A DNA stretch of 64,000 nt, taken from positions 682,001 to 746,000 of the forward strand of contig BCIX01000002.1 in the NCBI GenBank assembly GCA_001600095.1, read 5' to 3'. The translations under genes were made by a program, and so were the position numbers. Positions within the stretch are counted from its first letter, which is position 1. The number at the start of each line of letters is the position of its first letter. The DNA is from Bullera alba. Taxonomy: Eukaryota; Basidiomycota; Tremellomycetes; Tremellales; Bulleraceae. This document shows positions 12,017-25,515 of the stretch, in pieces. A model generated the notes under the pieces. That model had not been told where the DNA came from and ran no database searches. It saw only the letters and a program-made list of their open reading frames with translations.

Positions 12017-14433
12017 ATGTCCAAACGGGAGCACCCGATCTCTTCTGGACCTCAACGGTCTAGTCCATCCACCGCCATGGGGTTCTCACATACCAGACCT
12101 CCAACGCTAGAGGAGGCCGAGGCCGGGGACTTCACTACGGTTACCACGAAGGAGGACAAGCGAAAGCAAAGGAAGATGGAGAAGCAGAAACCGCAATTCC
12201 AGTTCGATACCAGCTACTTTCGTCTCGGCAAGAAGATCGGTATAGCGGTAGGTCAACAAGGCGAGGCGGGGGAGCGAGGATCGTGTCTGACTCTGAGCTA
12301 GCACGTGCGAGATATGCTATTGTACATTGTGGCCGATGCGCAGAGACCACAATGGATCGTCCCAGAGGTGCGTACTTGCGTGAACTCTGCTATATGACTG
12401 GATCGAACTGACTATTCCTGATAGCACAAGAGCAAGATCGCTCATACCGTCGTCCTTTTTGCTCCTGGATTGGTGCCAGAGCACTTGGGTATAGAACCGG
12501 TCCCGATCACTGCCAATCTGCCATTCCCAACCGCACCGACCGCAAACAGAGTCAGTCAGGTCCCGACTATCGCACAACTATTCACCTACGCCTGTCCGAC
12601 CAGAGCTCCCGGCGACCAAAGGAGACTGTTCTCAGCTCAGGCTACATTGTTGCAATCACCTCTGCCGGATGAGGTGAGGAGGCGGAAAGAGGAGAACAGC
12701 AAGAAGCTAGCTAGTATGTCCAAGGACCAAGGGATTGTTGAACGTGCTGACATTTTGAGATAGAAGCTGCATCCGTGAACGCTGCGTCGCCCTTGATCTA
12801 CCTCTTGACGCCAAACCAGATGCTAGACTGTGACTACCGCCTCCCCTCGTACATAACACCGTCGGACAAGCGGCAAATTCCCGGTATAGATATGAATCGG
12901 CTTTCCCCTCAACTGGAACTGCTGCTCAACCAAGGAGCAGTAAACTCCGACACCACAGACACCCAGGTCGTTCCCGATTCTTATCAAATGACTCACCGAT
13001 CGAATGGATCGACGGCGGACGTGGGTCCAGATGGGCGGATCAGTGATGAGGGCTGGGTCGAAACACCAGAGGCTAAGGGCCAGCCGTTTGGCGGTGTCTA
13101 CCCCGTTCTAGCAATGGATTGCGAGATGGTCAGTTGTTGGACTAATTCTCGATTGGCAGAGTAGCTGACAAACGCAGGTCGTGACGGAAGATGGTCAGGA
13201 GCTAGCCAGAGTGTCAGTCATCGACTTCAACTCCGGCGTGGACATCTTCGACGAGTTTGTGCAGCCGCCAAAGCCAGTCTTGGATTACAGAACACAGTGT
13301 GTTGCCCTCGCCTCTATTCTGGGTATGACTTGCAGAGCTAACATGGGTATAGATGGTCCGGTATCACCCCCGAGAAATTGAAGAATGCGACCCACACTGT
13401 CGCATCGATACAGGATGCTCTACTCAAAGGTCCCACTCCAATCATTACACCATATACGGTTCTTCTTGGACATTCGCTAGAATGCGATTTGACCGCTCTC
13501 AAGATCAAACACCCTTTATGCGTTGACACCGCGATCATCTACAAGCACCCTAGGGGACCACCGTACAAGCCGGGTCTTAAGTGGTTGGCGCAGAAATGGA
13601 TGGGCAAGGAGATCCAAGGTGGCGAACATGGTCATGACTCCGAAGAGGACGCTAGGGCTTGCGTGGACTTGCTGAAGCTCAAGCTTGCGAATGGTAAGTA
13701 CTACGAGGACTTGCTCTGCCAGCATCGTTGACGATCTGGACAGGACCCGACTTTGGCTCGTTCTTGGACAGCAACGAGTCGATATTTGAGCGGATGAACC
13801 GGTTCGTCGTCGACAAGGAAACCAAAAAGCACAGGACGACTGCTTGTTGCGACTACGGCAACCCTCGGGCCGGTCATGGTCAGAGGGCGACGACGGTGGA
13901 GAAGTGCACCAGCGATGACGAGGTGATCACCGCAATGATCAAACACGTCAACTCGCACGACTTCGTTTTTGGCAAATTGGCTGAATTGCACGGTGCTCAA
14001 GGATGTGAGTCACCGCGGTTCCTACCGCTGTGTCATACTGACCAACTTGGCAGGGAATGCTGGACCTAAGGCAGAGGCCTTGCCTGATCCATCGGACAAC
14101 GGTTCTTCGTCTTCCGAGGAGAGCGACGAGGGCGCCACTCAGACAAAAGCGATTCAAGAGGCATTGAGCAAGTTTGACGAAAGGGTGCAGAAGCTGCACG
14201 CCGCTCTGCCTGGCAATACGGCGTTCATCATCTTGACCGGGCACGGCAACCCTTTGCCCATGATGGAACTCTCGGCAAAGAGGCAAAAGTGGGAGAGGCT
14301 AGTCAAGACCTTGGGTGGCTTTGAGGCGGTGCCCAAGGAGGAAAGGTGGTTGAGTGAGAATGATAGGGAATTGGAAGTCCGTGCCGCCGAGGCCAGAGAG
14401 GGCATGTCCTTCTTCTGCGTCAAGAGGGCCTAG
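12017..14433 (+). CDS. REX1: Rex1/RNH70-type 3'-5' RNA exonuclease (DEDDh)
   Basis: About seven exons encode a protein with an N-terminal conserved region (QFQFDTSYFRL, HVRDMLLYIVAD, HTVVLFAPG) followed by an RNase T/DEDDh exonuclease domain. Catalytic motifs are visible: AMDCEM (first D and E), GHSLECDLTAL (third D), and HDSEEDARACVDL (His plus last D). WSGITPEKL and DYRTQ lie between them as in the Rex1 family. The C-terminus returns to a conserved block (TAFIILTGHGNP...SFFCVKRA). In yeast Rex1/Rnh70 trims 5S rRNA, 5.8S rRNA and tRNA 3' ends. The ATG at 12017 is used; an in-frame ATG at 12077 (MGFSHTRPP) is possible. Introns fall inside the exonuclease domain, one directly after AMDCEM. Function is confident at family level. 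Confidence 0.88.
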
Positions 14434-14790
14434 AGCGAGCGAAGAGAGAGAGAGGCGGCGGAGAGGGTAGAGGCTGGTAGGGGGCACAAGGCTTGGCTCT
14501 TGGAATGAGGGAGCATGCAGTGGCAGGCCTGGCGAGTAGATAAGATCACGACAATTGACGACCAGTAACGACCGGCATATGCAATCTTTGCGCATTGTGT
14601 TCATAGCTGCTGCCACAGCTCTCGCGGTCATCCTACAGACGCCTCCGCCTCCGCGAGCTGGCTAGCTCTAGGATCTAGCAGCTAGAACCAACGGGACCTC
14701 CACTTTCCGTCTCCAGAAAGTCTGTCGGGCATTTGGCTATCTCTCTGTTCTACATCAGCAGGGCTACTAGCGACAAGTCGAACAACTGAG
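14434..14790. other. Intergenic between REX1 and MGS1
   Basis: About 357 bases. A pure run of GAGAGA/CGGCGG-like sequence follows the REX1 stop. No gene seen. Confidence 0.6.
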
Positions 14791-17346
14791 ATGGCCACCG
14801 CGAAAGGTACGTTCTGCGAACGAGTGGGTCTCGAAATATCGCTGAAATGGCAATAGTGGCCTGTCCAATATGCGGACGGAGCGTCATTGAGAAAGACATC
14901 AATCTGCACTTGGATCTTCAATGTTCTGGGTCCGGCGGGCCTTCGACCTCGACGTCGGATGCGGCTGGTGCAGGAGCGGACGAAGCACCTATAACGACTC
15001 TAGAGAAGGCAGTCACAAAGCCGCCAGAGACGGACGGGGTGATACATATCCTCGACGACTCTCCAGCCCCGGTTAGAGTGGACCGTCGGATCAAACCGAT
15101 CTCTAAGGTTGTAGGTGGGAACGTCGCTCCGATATTCAGCAAGCGTGGTTCATCCCCGACCAAGGGAAATGGACGAGAGGAGGCCAAGGTTCCGTCTACG
15201 GAATCAGTGTCTACAGGCGGCGGTGTCGGCAGAGGAATGAAGAGACCTAATGACAAGAAGGATGAAGTCGAGAAAAAACCGAGATTGAATCCTCTTTTGG
15301 CGAACCAGCCGTGAGTTTGAGCTGCTGGAGCTGTAACATGATGCTATAGCTGGTGTTGAGTAACAACTTAAGCTGATTCTGCGCCAGTCTCGCTGAGAGA
15401 TCCCGCCCGGCTACTTTGGACCGATACATAGGTCAAGAAGACATCGTCGGTCCTGGTAGTCTGCTTAGAGCAAGGATAGAGGCAGGAGAAGGAGTAGGAA
15501 GCTGTATCCTGTGGGGACCACCGGGTTGCGGAAAGACGTGAGAGTCATCCATGAACACACGGCCGCTACTGGATTCAGCAGCTGACCATCTCCTGGCATA
15601 CAGGACGCTTGCGAGGTTGATAGCCAAGACGGCCAATGCGGATTTCAAAGAGCTGTCCGCCACAAGGTGGGTTGCTGAGTTGAATCATGATGAGACCCGC
15701 TAAGAGACTTGACAGTTCTGGCACAGCAGACGTGCGGTTGGTATTTGAGCAGGCGAAGAACGGATTGAAGTTGACCGGGAGGTAAGTTTGAAATGCCCGG
15801 TTCGTGCAGTGCTGATCAGAGGTGGGTAGAAAGACTATACTCATGGTGGACGAGATACACCGGTAAGTGGCTGGGGACAATTCCCCTTCAACGTCTCCAT
15901 ATGGACATGCTAACGATGAGGTCTAGGTTCAACAAATCTCAACAAGACCTGTTCCTGCCATACGTTGAGAACGGCTGGGTTCAGCTAATTGGAGCCACGA
16001 CTGAGAATCCGTCGTTCAAGGTCAACGGAGCTCTGCTGTCAAGGTGTCAGTGAGTTGCAAGCGCCTTCCCATTCAGAGACGGGACGAGCTTAGATGAACG
16101 ACCTCAGAGTCTTCACCCTCTCGTCACACACCCCGGCGTCACTGGAACAGATACTCCAGAACGCATTGGACTCTTTACCGCAACCGCCACCCCGACTCCC
16201 GCCTGATTTACTGCCTTTCTTGGCCGATGTCGCCGATGGGGATGCTCGCCAGGCACTGAACAGCTTGGAACTAGCTCTCAAAGTATGCCACACGCCATCA
16301 TATCGCCAGACCACGCTCGATGGTTCATCAGACACCGACCCTGCTGAGTCCCTCCAGATCAAAGACGCCGAGTTAATGGAGGCGGTCCGCAAGGGTCTTC
16401 GGAAAGGGTATGACAGATCAGGGGAGGAGAGATATGACATGATATCCGCTTTGCATAAGTGTCTAAGAGGCTCTGATGGGTCCGCAGCCATGTACTGGCT
16501 CGCCAGGTGGGTCGGCAGCTACTTCTAGAATCGGTAACAATCTGATGGGCGATAGGATGATCACCGGAGGGGAGGATGCACTTTACATCGCTCGACGGCT
16601 AGTCGTCGTGGCGAGTGAAGACGTCGGGTTGGCAGATAATCACGCTTTGCCCTTGGTGAGTCTGGACAGCTTGGTATCGAGAGTGAGCTGATGTCAAACA
16701 GGCAATGGCCACGTATCAAGCTTGTCAGGTGATTGGTTTGCCGGAGTGCCGGCTGAATCTAGCAGTGAGCTTGACTCAAGGGTTGCTGATAGTACCACAC
16801 ATTGCTGACATCAAGGCAGCACCTTGTTGCATACCTTGCAGAGGCACCAAAGTCGACGAGAGCATACACAGCGTATTCAAGGGTGAGTAAGGTGACCGAC
16901 CGACCGTATGACGGTTCTGGTAGAGGACTGATTTGTGAGCTGTAGGCTGAAGCGCTGGCAACTGCACCTCCTCTACCCGGTGTCCCTCTGCAGATTCGGA
17001 ACGCCCCGACCAAGCTTATGAAGAAGCTGGGATATGGCAAGGAGTATTCATATAACCCAGACTTCGGACATCCGGTCACCAACGTGAGCTTGGAGCAAGG
17101 AGAGGATGCGCTATGCCCTGTCAGCTGAAACGCATTTAGGAATACCTCCCGTTCAATCTCGCCGAACACAGCTCGTTCGCGCCCGACGGAGACAAGCATA
17201 TCTTGAGGACGCCCGAAGCAGAGCTGAGAGATAAGAAATGGGATGATGACAAGCTGGCCGAGTGGGAAGCCAAGGTCCAGGGGGGCAAGGCGTGGCCCGG
17301 TCGAGCGCAAGCTGCAGCAAAGCGACAAACTCGAAGCAGCTTGTAG
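14791..17346 (+). CDS. MGS1: Mgs1/WRNIP1 AAA+ ATPase with UBZ zinc finger
   Basis: The first coding exon is 16 bases (14791-14806); the second starts at 14857. An N-terminal ubiquitin-binding zinc finger is visible (CPICGR...HLDLQC). A disordered linker follows, then the AAA+ core: [21 protein letters not shown], Walker [10 protein letters not shown] (split by an intron after GKT), FKELSAT, Walker [26 protein letters not shown], and the lid and C-terminal oligomer domain ([21 protein letters not shown]). The end is basic and runs to a TAG at 17344. Yeast Mgs1 binds ubiquitylated PCNA at stalled replication forks and limits recombination. About eight introns are needed. The start with the spliced MATAK is preferred over an ATG at 14847 inside the intron because it gives a normal splice, but the two proteins would differ only at the first residues. 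Confidence 0.93.
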
Positions 17347-17701
17347 CGTTTGGATCCGGCGGAAGCTGGCGGAGTTGCATCAGTTTGCTGGATTCGCGCG
17401 TCGGATGTCGTCATTGAATGCACCAGATTGCGTTGATTTGACCGAAAGAGGCAATTTCCCCCACTTTCCAGGGCGCTACCGCAGTCAAGTGACGTCAAGG
17501 GCGCTATCATGGTCCAAGTCCGAGTGTGCCCGGATAAGGCGCTTGGACTGGTTGAGCATGGGTTGACAGCGTGGACCGGTCAGCGAAGCCGGTATATAAC
17601 AGCAACACACACGTCGCCACCTCTTCTTCTTCCTCCTCCAACGACACTCTTCTCACTCTTACAACTTACCACCCAAATCCAACCAAACCCAACAAGCAAA
17701 C
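17347..17701 (+). promoter_or_regulatory. HSP12 promoter region with TATA box
   Basis: About 355 bases before the HSP12 ATG. A TATATAA box lies at about 17592, followed by a pyrimidine-rich then A/C-rich leader (17610-17700), typical of a strongly expressed fungal gene. I did not find a convincing array of stress elements by eye. Confidence 0.65.
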
Positions 17702-18360
17702 ATGTCTGACATTGTGAGTGCCGTGTCCATCAGTTGACCACCACAACATGCCTCATTCACCTCACAATGGGCTCCTCGCCCTTCTCTCAACCCTCATCGT
17801 TCCCCCTTCTTCCTCAATCTCCATCTCAGCGGCGTCTCTTGCTGGTTCCAATGTCACTCGGCAACAGCTATATGTCCAGCACGTATAGCGTCCCCCTTGA
17901 CGTTGCCCTTGTTCCCATCTCCCTCTGCAACCCCGTCCTCTACCTAGTTACAATCTCCTAACCTTATACTGACCTCTTTCCAGGGACGACAATCCCTCGG
18001 TGACAAGGCCGGAGCTGCCCTCAAGCCAGACTCCGAGAAGTCTTACGTCGAGCAGATCTCCGACACAGTCAAGGTGTGTACCAGACTTTCACGTTCTTGG
18101 GGATCTAGTCACTGACCATCGACGCTTCTTCTTCCTCTTAGGGTGCCCTCGACTCGTGAGTTTGCGACGTTGCTGCCTCTGCTTGTTCCAGTCACTGACT
18201 TCTTCATCAGTGTTGCCTCCGCTGTCCAGCCCCAACAGGAGAAGTCCACCACCCAGAAGATTGGTGACGCTGGTGAGTGTACCGCTGCACAAAATCATCG
18301 ACCGTCACTGACCTTCCCTTCACAGTTACCGGTGACAACAAGAACAAGGACATCGCCTAA
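17702..18360 (+). CDS. HSP12: Hsp12/Wh11-family small heat shock protein
   Basis: Five exons (17702-17713, 17984-18073, 18142-18155, 18211-18272, 18326-18360) give a 70-residue hydrophilic protein. The start MSDIGRQSLGDKAG, the PDSEKSYVEQISDTVKG block and the QPQQEKSTTQKIGDAVTGDN block match the Hsp12/Wh11 family, intrinsically disordered proteins that fold on membranes and protect them in stress. The first intron is 270 bases, by far longer than the others here, and leaves just four codons before it. The third coding exon is only 14 bases. All junctions keep frame and rebuild the family pattern. High expression under heat, osmotic or stationary stress is expected from the family, not shown by the sequence beyond the strong TATA box. 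Confidence 0.9.
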
Positions 18361-19180
18361 GCTATCCTAGCAGTCTTTACCTGAGCAATCAGAGCACGAG
18401 GTCGATGAGAATGAAGTAGTATATGAATACAATTGAAACTGCCTTGTTGTTAAGTCGCTCCTCGTGGACGCTCTCTGCATCCTCTAAGGCTAAGCTAGCA
18501 GTGCTGCGGACTGCTGTGTCTGGCCATTTTTTGTAATTAGCATCTTGCAGCCTCTTGCAGCAACCTGTCTCCATTCCGGCTTCAATGACCTTCGTAGACA
18601 CATCAGCTTGGCCCGACCAGGCCCAACCACGAGGCTCGCAATCGGACTGACGCGCCTAACTTTGTTCCGGCGCTGCCGATCGTCCTTGTTACTTACGCGT
18701 TTCAGATCTCCAGCTTCTGTTTGAAAAGTCAACGCAGCTTGGCGTCGTTCCCGTCCTCTCGCCACCGTTGACGTACGCTGCTGGTCGTAAGTCAAGCTAA
18801 TCCCTACGTATAGGCTCGTATAGGAGGAGTCCATGAGCTGCATGCAAACCGCCAACGACCGTCTCACGTACGTACTCGTACTCCTTATGTACAAGCTCAG
18901 GAATGCATGCATGAGGATACGAGAACCGAAGGGACTCCTACCGTCACTAGTCGGAGAACCGGCTTTGAATTTCGCGACTGGGCACAGCCCCCTTTGTTTA
19001 AATCATTCCGCACACACGATCAGACCGTTTTCATCAACCTCGTCTTGTACCATCTGTCGATCCGAAGGGTAGCTTGACCCTCGTACAGCGCGCTCTCGGT
19101 CCAGTGTGTCTGCTTCGTCGCCACGCCATCCCATCAGACCGAGATCAGCTTGATTCGGCAAAGAAGGGACACCGATCACG
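18361..19180. other. Intergenic between HSP12 and chitin synthase
   Basis: About 820 bases. Overlapping short frames on both strands have no splice or motif support. It holds the HSP12 3' end and presumably the chitin synthase promoter. I see no RNA gene. Confidence 0.55.
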
Positions 19181-22100
19181 ATGGCGGGCCCTTCACAGCA
19201 ACGGGGCTCGCGCTTTGAGGTGATCAAGGATCTATGGTGAGCAAGGGTTCTCACAGCTAAGGTATAGTCGAGCTATGAGCTCACGTGTGCTGTAGCCTCC
19301 TCCCCAGCATAGCCGAAGACACGATCCTCGCAACCCTGCGCGAGAGATATCTCGCCTCGATCCCCTATACCTCGCTCTCCCCCACGGCACTCGTATCCGT
19401 CAACCCGCACGCGTTTTTGCCCATAAATGGAGATGCTTCGATGCAGGACTATATCGCGGAGTACTATCGATCGGCGGTGGACGATGAGGCGTCGAGAGAC
19501 GGCAGTGGTGTGGGCTTGACCAAAGAACGGCTCAACCCCCACGTCTTCAGAATGGCTTTGGGGGCTTATTACAATATGAGGCGAACGAGGCAAGATCAGA
19601 TTGTTGTTCTCAAGTGAGTGAAATGCGTGCAGGGTATGAGGTGTTTCTGACCCGTCTGCTAGTGGCGCCGTGGGATCTGGAAAGAGTGAAATGAAGAGGT
19701 TGGCCATCAGGGCAATCTCGGAGATCAGTGCGGCTTCACCTGGAAAGAAAGGATCGAAAGTTTCTGGACAGATCGCCAACGCAGAGGTGAGTAACGCTGT
19801 AAGGATCGAGCTGACGCACAGTTTATCCTCGAATCCTTTGGCAATGCCCATACTCTCACAAACGACAACGCCTCGCGATTCGGCAACTACACCGAGCTAC
19901 AGTTCAACGATCGAGGCAGACTGGAAGGTCTCAAGACCATTGAGTACTACTTTGAGCGATCGCGAGTCTCCCAAGCACCTCCTACGGGCGAGCGAAACTT
20001 CCACGTCTTCTACTACCTCGTATCTGGAGTCGCGGGAGAGGAGCGGACGCATTTAAAGCTGGGCACTGTCAACGAATACCGATATCTCCAGTGTAGAACG
20101 CGGAGGCAGTCATCCGACGATCAACAATTCGAAAAGCTCAAGCAGGCCTTCAAGACTGTGGGCTTGTCCACGAGACTGGTCGCTCAGGTATGCCAATTGC
20201 TGGCGACTATCCTTCACATCGGCAACCTCCAGTTCACGAGCGGGCCGGAACATGAAGGTGCCGTTGTTCGGAATCATGAGCTCCTGATCATCGTCGCCGA
20301 GTTCCTCGGTATCGCACCCGAAGCGTTGGCCGAGCTATTCTCGTTCAAAACCGTCCTCATGCGCAAGGAGGTCTGCACCACTTTCCTCGATGCGGACCAG
20401 GCGGAGCAAGTTCGGGACGAACTGGCAAGAACACTCTACTCCCTCTTGTTCTCGTGGATCAACGAATACGTTAACCAGAAACTGTGCAAGGACTCGTTCA
20501 GCTCTTTCATCGCATTGCTCGATCTCCCTGGACCACAAAACGATGCCGGTCCTCACGGCGCTACCAACTCGGTTGACCAATTCTGCTTCAACTACGCCAA
20601 CGAGGCGGTCCATCATTGGGTTTTGAAGCGGATTCACGAGACGCCTATGGAGGAGGCCAAGAAGGAGAACCTCTCGCTAGGGAAGATCCCATTCTTCGAC
20701 AACTCGGAATGTCTGAAAATGCTGTCGGAGCCTCGGCACGGAGTGGTCAGAATTCTGGACGATCAGGCGATGAAGAAGCGGTCAGAGAACAGTTTGCTGG
20801 AGGCGTTGGGGAAGAAATATACCGGACATTCATCCTTCTCCATGGCCGGTCGATCAAGCTTCACCATCAATCACTACTCCGGACCCGTCAACTATTCTGC
20901 CGAAAACTTCTTGGAGCGCAATGCCAACGAGACTAGTGCGGACATTCTCAGACTCCTTCGCGGAGCTTCTGCAGGCGACGAAGGTTCCAACAACCCTTTC
21001 ATCAAGAGTCTCTTCTCGAACAAGTCGATTGCGACCCAGGTCCACCCTCGGAATGACGACACAATCGTTGCTGTCCAACAGCCAGTACGGCCGATGCGAG
21101 CGCCATCCACCAGGCGCAAGGGCCGAAGGCTACCTTCTGTCTCTGAAGAGAACGATGAGCAAGACCACGATGATGATCAGGTCGGAGGTGGTAATGACGG
21201 TGGTCTGGCAGGCAAAGAGCTGCAATGCGTCGCTGGTCAGCATTCTGCCGCTCTTACCACTCTCCTCTCCACCTTCGAGCAAGCCCAACCTTGGTTCATA
21301 TTCTGCCTTCGACCCAATGACTCGCAACTACCAGCTCAAGTGGAAACTCGGTCAGTCAAGGCGCAGATCAGAGCATTGGGTTTCACCGAACTCGCGCAAA
21401 GGCTCAAGACCAGTTACGAAGTGAGGATGACGCACAAGGAGGCGTGTGAGCGATACGCAGACGAGTTTGAGGCCAGAGGTATCCCGGAAGGACCGGCATA
21501 TGTGGATCGACTGCAGGATTTGAAGCGAGTCCTCAAGTTGAGCGACGCACAAATGGGAATGGGTTCCAGCCGAGTGAGTCTCCGCATGAGATTGAGCTAA
21601 TATTCAGGTATTCCTCTCGCACGACGTGTTCCACCGGTTTGAGGATCGACTACGCACCGACGAGGAGCCGCCCCACAGACGGGAGCGTGAGATAGAAGTG
21701 CTCGACGACAAGGCAGACCCTTTCTCGCCATATCAGAAATCGGGATTGGACTCTCCCGGAATCGGCTTTGATCGAGATGGGTCCACTGTAGCGCTTCCAC
21801 TGGTCGAGCACGCCCAGCCACTCCGTCAAGACTCACCAGATGCATTCGAGGATCGGCCTTTCGCCCCCAGTCAAGCCAGTCAATTCGACACCGCCTCCAA
21901 CATCGGAACTGAGACGTACGCCCCTTCACGCAACATGTTCAGAGACATGGACAAGAACGAGAAGGATGTTCTGGATGTCGAGCCACAAGATGGCGAGATC
22001 CAGGAGGAGTACAAGGAATCGCTTGCTCGACGCCGATGGGTATGGCTTTGCACTTTGCTCACCTTCTGGATACCAAGTTTCATGCTCAGCAAGGTTGGCG

Positions 22101-25100
22101 GAATGAAGCGACAGGATGTCCGACAAGCTTGGCGGGAAAAGTTGACGATCAACTTGATCATCTGGTTCATTTGCGGTTGCACCATCTTCGTCATTGCCGT
22201 CCTCGGTACCCTCATCTGTCCCACGCAACACGTCTACTCGTCTTCGGAATTGGCCAGTCACAACTTCAAAGATAACGCCAACAATGCCTACGTTGCGATC
22301 CGCGGAGAGGTGTTTGACCTATCAGCGTTTATGCCTACCCATCTCACTGCCGTCTCGGTCATTCCGAAGAAGTCGGTCATGGAGTATGGTGGATTTGATG
22401 CTTCAAACTTGTTCCCTGTCCAGGTGTCTGCGCTTTGCGGTGGAACCACCGGTACTCTCAGTCCTTGGGTTACTCTCGATACGACCAACACAACAGACCC
22501 CTTCATCAAATACCACGACTTCCGAGCCTACACCAACGACTCTCGGCCGGATTGGTACCAGGAGACGATGATCTTGATGCGAAACCGGTTCAGAAAGGGA
22601 TTCATGGGTCACACCAAGAAGGACATCAAGAGCATGGCGTCTTCAGGCAGGGCAGTCGCGATCTACGATGGCCTGGTGTACGAGTTGACCACGTATATCC
22701 GACAAAACGGCGGTGGGCTGCTCGCACCCAATGGAACGCAGTTCACGGCCCAGGATGTCTCGGATCAGCGGTTCCTGTCGGATCAAATTATCCAACTTTT
22801 CACCTACAACTCGGGCAAAGACGTTACGGCGCTGCTTGACGGCTTGTCAAGTACCCTCGGTCAAGATGTGGTCGATCGACAGAAGCAATGTCTACGAAAC
22901 CTCTTCATCATCGGCAAGGTCGATACGAGAGATTCCGCTCAGTGTCAATTCTCAACCTATATCCTCCTCGCGCTGTCCATCATCATGGTTTCAATCATTG
23001 GATTCAAGTTTATCGCCGCTCTTCACTTTGGCTCCTCCAGAGCGCCAGAGAACCACGACAAATTTGTCATCTGCCAGGTACCCTGTTATACCGAAGGCGA
23101 GGAGTCACTGCGACGGACCATCGATTCTCTGGTTAGGCTCAAATACGACGACAAGCGAAAGCTCCTACTGGTCATCTGCGATGGTAACATCAAAGGTTAC
23201 GGAAACGACAAGTCCACTCCTGCTATTGTGCTAGACATTCTTGGTGTTGATCAGAATACCAACGATCCGGAACCCTTGTCCTTCCAGAGTCTGGGTGAGG
23301 GGTCCAAGCAGCACAATATGGGCAAAATCTATGCTGGTCTTTACGAGTGTGCTGGTCATGTCGTCCCGTACATGGTGATCGTCAAGGTTGGAAAGCCGAC
23401 AGAGAGGCCCAAACCGGGAAACAGAGGAAAGCGGGATTCGCAGATGATCCTGATGCACTTCTTGAACAAGGTGAGCTTGGTATCCAGAGACCTTGACTGA
23501 CACCTAGATCCACTTCAATGCGCCTATGAACCCGCTCGAGCTGGAGATGTATCACCAGATCAAGAACGTTATTGGAGTCAACCCAAGCTTTTACGAGTAC
23601 CTCTTCATGGTTGATGCAGACACTACCGTCGAGGAGTATTCGCTGAACAGACTTGTCTCAGCGTGAGTGAAATGAAACTACCCAAGCTGACCCAGCAGTA
23701 TGATGCACGACAAGAAGATTATCGGAGTATGCGGAGAGACATCGATCAAGAATGCCAAGCAGTCGATCGTCACAATGTCACAGGTGAGCAATCAAGCTGT
23801 GAACAACACTGACATCAGGTTTACGAATACTTCATCTCGCACCACCTTGCAAAAGCGTTCGAATCGCTCTTCGGCTCGATCACCTGTTTACCTGGTTGTT
23901 TCACCATGTACCGACTTCGAACGCCAGACACCCACAAGCCGTTGTTCATCTCAAACCAGATCATTCATGATTACTCGGAGAATCGGGTTGATACGCTTCA
24001 TTTGAAGAATCTACTACACCTCGGAGAAGATCGATACCTTACCACCTTGGTGCTGAAACATTTCCCTTCGTACAAGACCAAGTTCGTGCGGGATGCGCAT
24101 GCCGAGACGGTCGCTCCAGACTCCGCAAAAGTCTTGCTATCCCAGCGACGACGATGGATCAACTCGACGGTACACAATCTTGCCGAGCTGGTGTTCCTCG
24201 ATCAACTTTGTGGTTTCTGCTGCTTCTCGATGCGCTTCATCGTGTTCATCGACTTGGTGTCGACGATCGTCGCACCTGTCACCGTGGCCTACATCGGGTA
24301 TCTGATCTACCTGGTGGCTGCTGAGGGCAAAACGATTCCGGTACTATCGATCATCATGCTCGCCGCGATCTACGGTCTCCAAGCGCTCATCTTCCTCTTC
24401 AGGATGAGATGGGACATGATCGCATGGATGATCTTCTACATCTTGGCTATCCCGGTCTTCTCGTTCTTCCTGCCACTTTACTCGTTCTGGAAGATGGACG
24501 ACTTTAGTTGGGGTTCCACTCGACTGGTGGTCGGAGACCGAGGAAAGAAGATTGTGATCCACGACGAGGGCAAGTTTGATCCAAAGTCGATCCCGTTGAA
24601 GTCGTGGAACGACTACGAGTGAGTCGCCTTGTCTATCGCCGTCGCCCATGATCGTGTGCTGACGTTTGCAGGAACGAGCTCTGGGATCACGAGTCGAACC
24701 ACTCAAGCTACAACCAGAAACCGGAGTACGACACTCAGTCCCGAACGGTATCCGCGTATCAGGGTGGCTATGATGACCGACAATCGAGGATCTCGCCAGC
24801 GGTCTCGTATCAGGATATCAGAGCAAGGTCGGCGTACGAGTATCCTCAGCAGCCGTACGCTTCGCACGTCAACCTCCTTGGTGGAAGCCCGATGAGCGGT
24901 CACATGCCGCTGCCAGACAACCGCTCGTTCTACGGTGACAACAGGTCGAACTACGCTTCGTCATTCTACGGCGCTATGCCCGACCAACGCGGATCGACCT
25001 ATTCTCTAGGCACTCCTCAGCAACCTGGCTACGAAAGGCGAGGCTCTTCTTACAACCTGGACGGAGGGAACCGAGTCTCGAGCTACAATTACCCCGCAGT

Positions 25101-25515
25101 ACCACCTCAAACCCAAATGTCGCAGTATATCCAGCCTCAAGCCCAATCGAGGCCACCATCGAGTTTCTTGCCCGAGGTTGACGCTAGTGCTCCCATCGCC
25201 CTTGGTGAGGCGGGTGTCACCGATATGCAATTGGAGAGCAGCATCAGGCGGATCTGCTCGACTGCCGATTTGGACAATTTGACCAAGAAGGGAGTCAGGA
25301 AGCAGCTAGAGGGGGAGTACGGAGTGGATCTGACCGCTAGGAAAGATACCATTAACAGGATCATCGAGAGGGTGTTGGCAGGTCAGTCAAGTTCACAACC
25401 TAAACCCGAGAATGCTGAAGCTGATGCTCTGCTCAGAATAAGCCCCCCTTTCATCACGACCGAAACGAATCAATACGTTAGCACGGCATTCTCACGACAA
25501 CAATGGACACTTTGA
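19181..25515 (+). CDS. Class V chitin synthase with myosin-like head
   Basis: Nine exons (19181-19236, 19296-19613, 19663-19786, 19822-21573, 21608-23470, 23508-23662, 23699-23783, 23819-24618, 24672-25515) encode a protein of nearly 2,000 residues. The N-terminal third is a myosin motor-like domain: P-loop [10 protein letters not shown], switch-I-like [10 protein letters not shown], and a switch II (LLDLPGPQ) without the usual GFE. Then come membrane helices near 22040-22210, a cytochrome-b5-like segment (VFDLSAFMP) and the family 2 glycosyltransferase core with [18 protein letters not shown] and the chitin synthase signature QRRRW. Several C-terminal helices precede a Tyr/Ser/Gln-rich linker and a DEK-C-like end ([23 protein letters not shown]). 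It polymerises UDP-GlcNAc into cell-wall chitin at the plasma membrane; the head guides traffic along actin in related fungi. A symbol is withheld because numbering differs between species. Confidence 0.95.
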
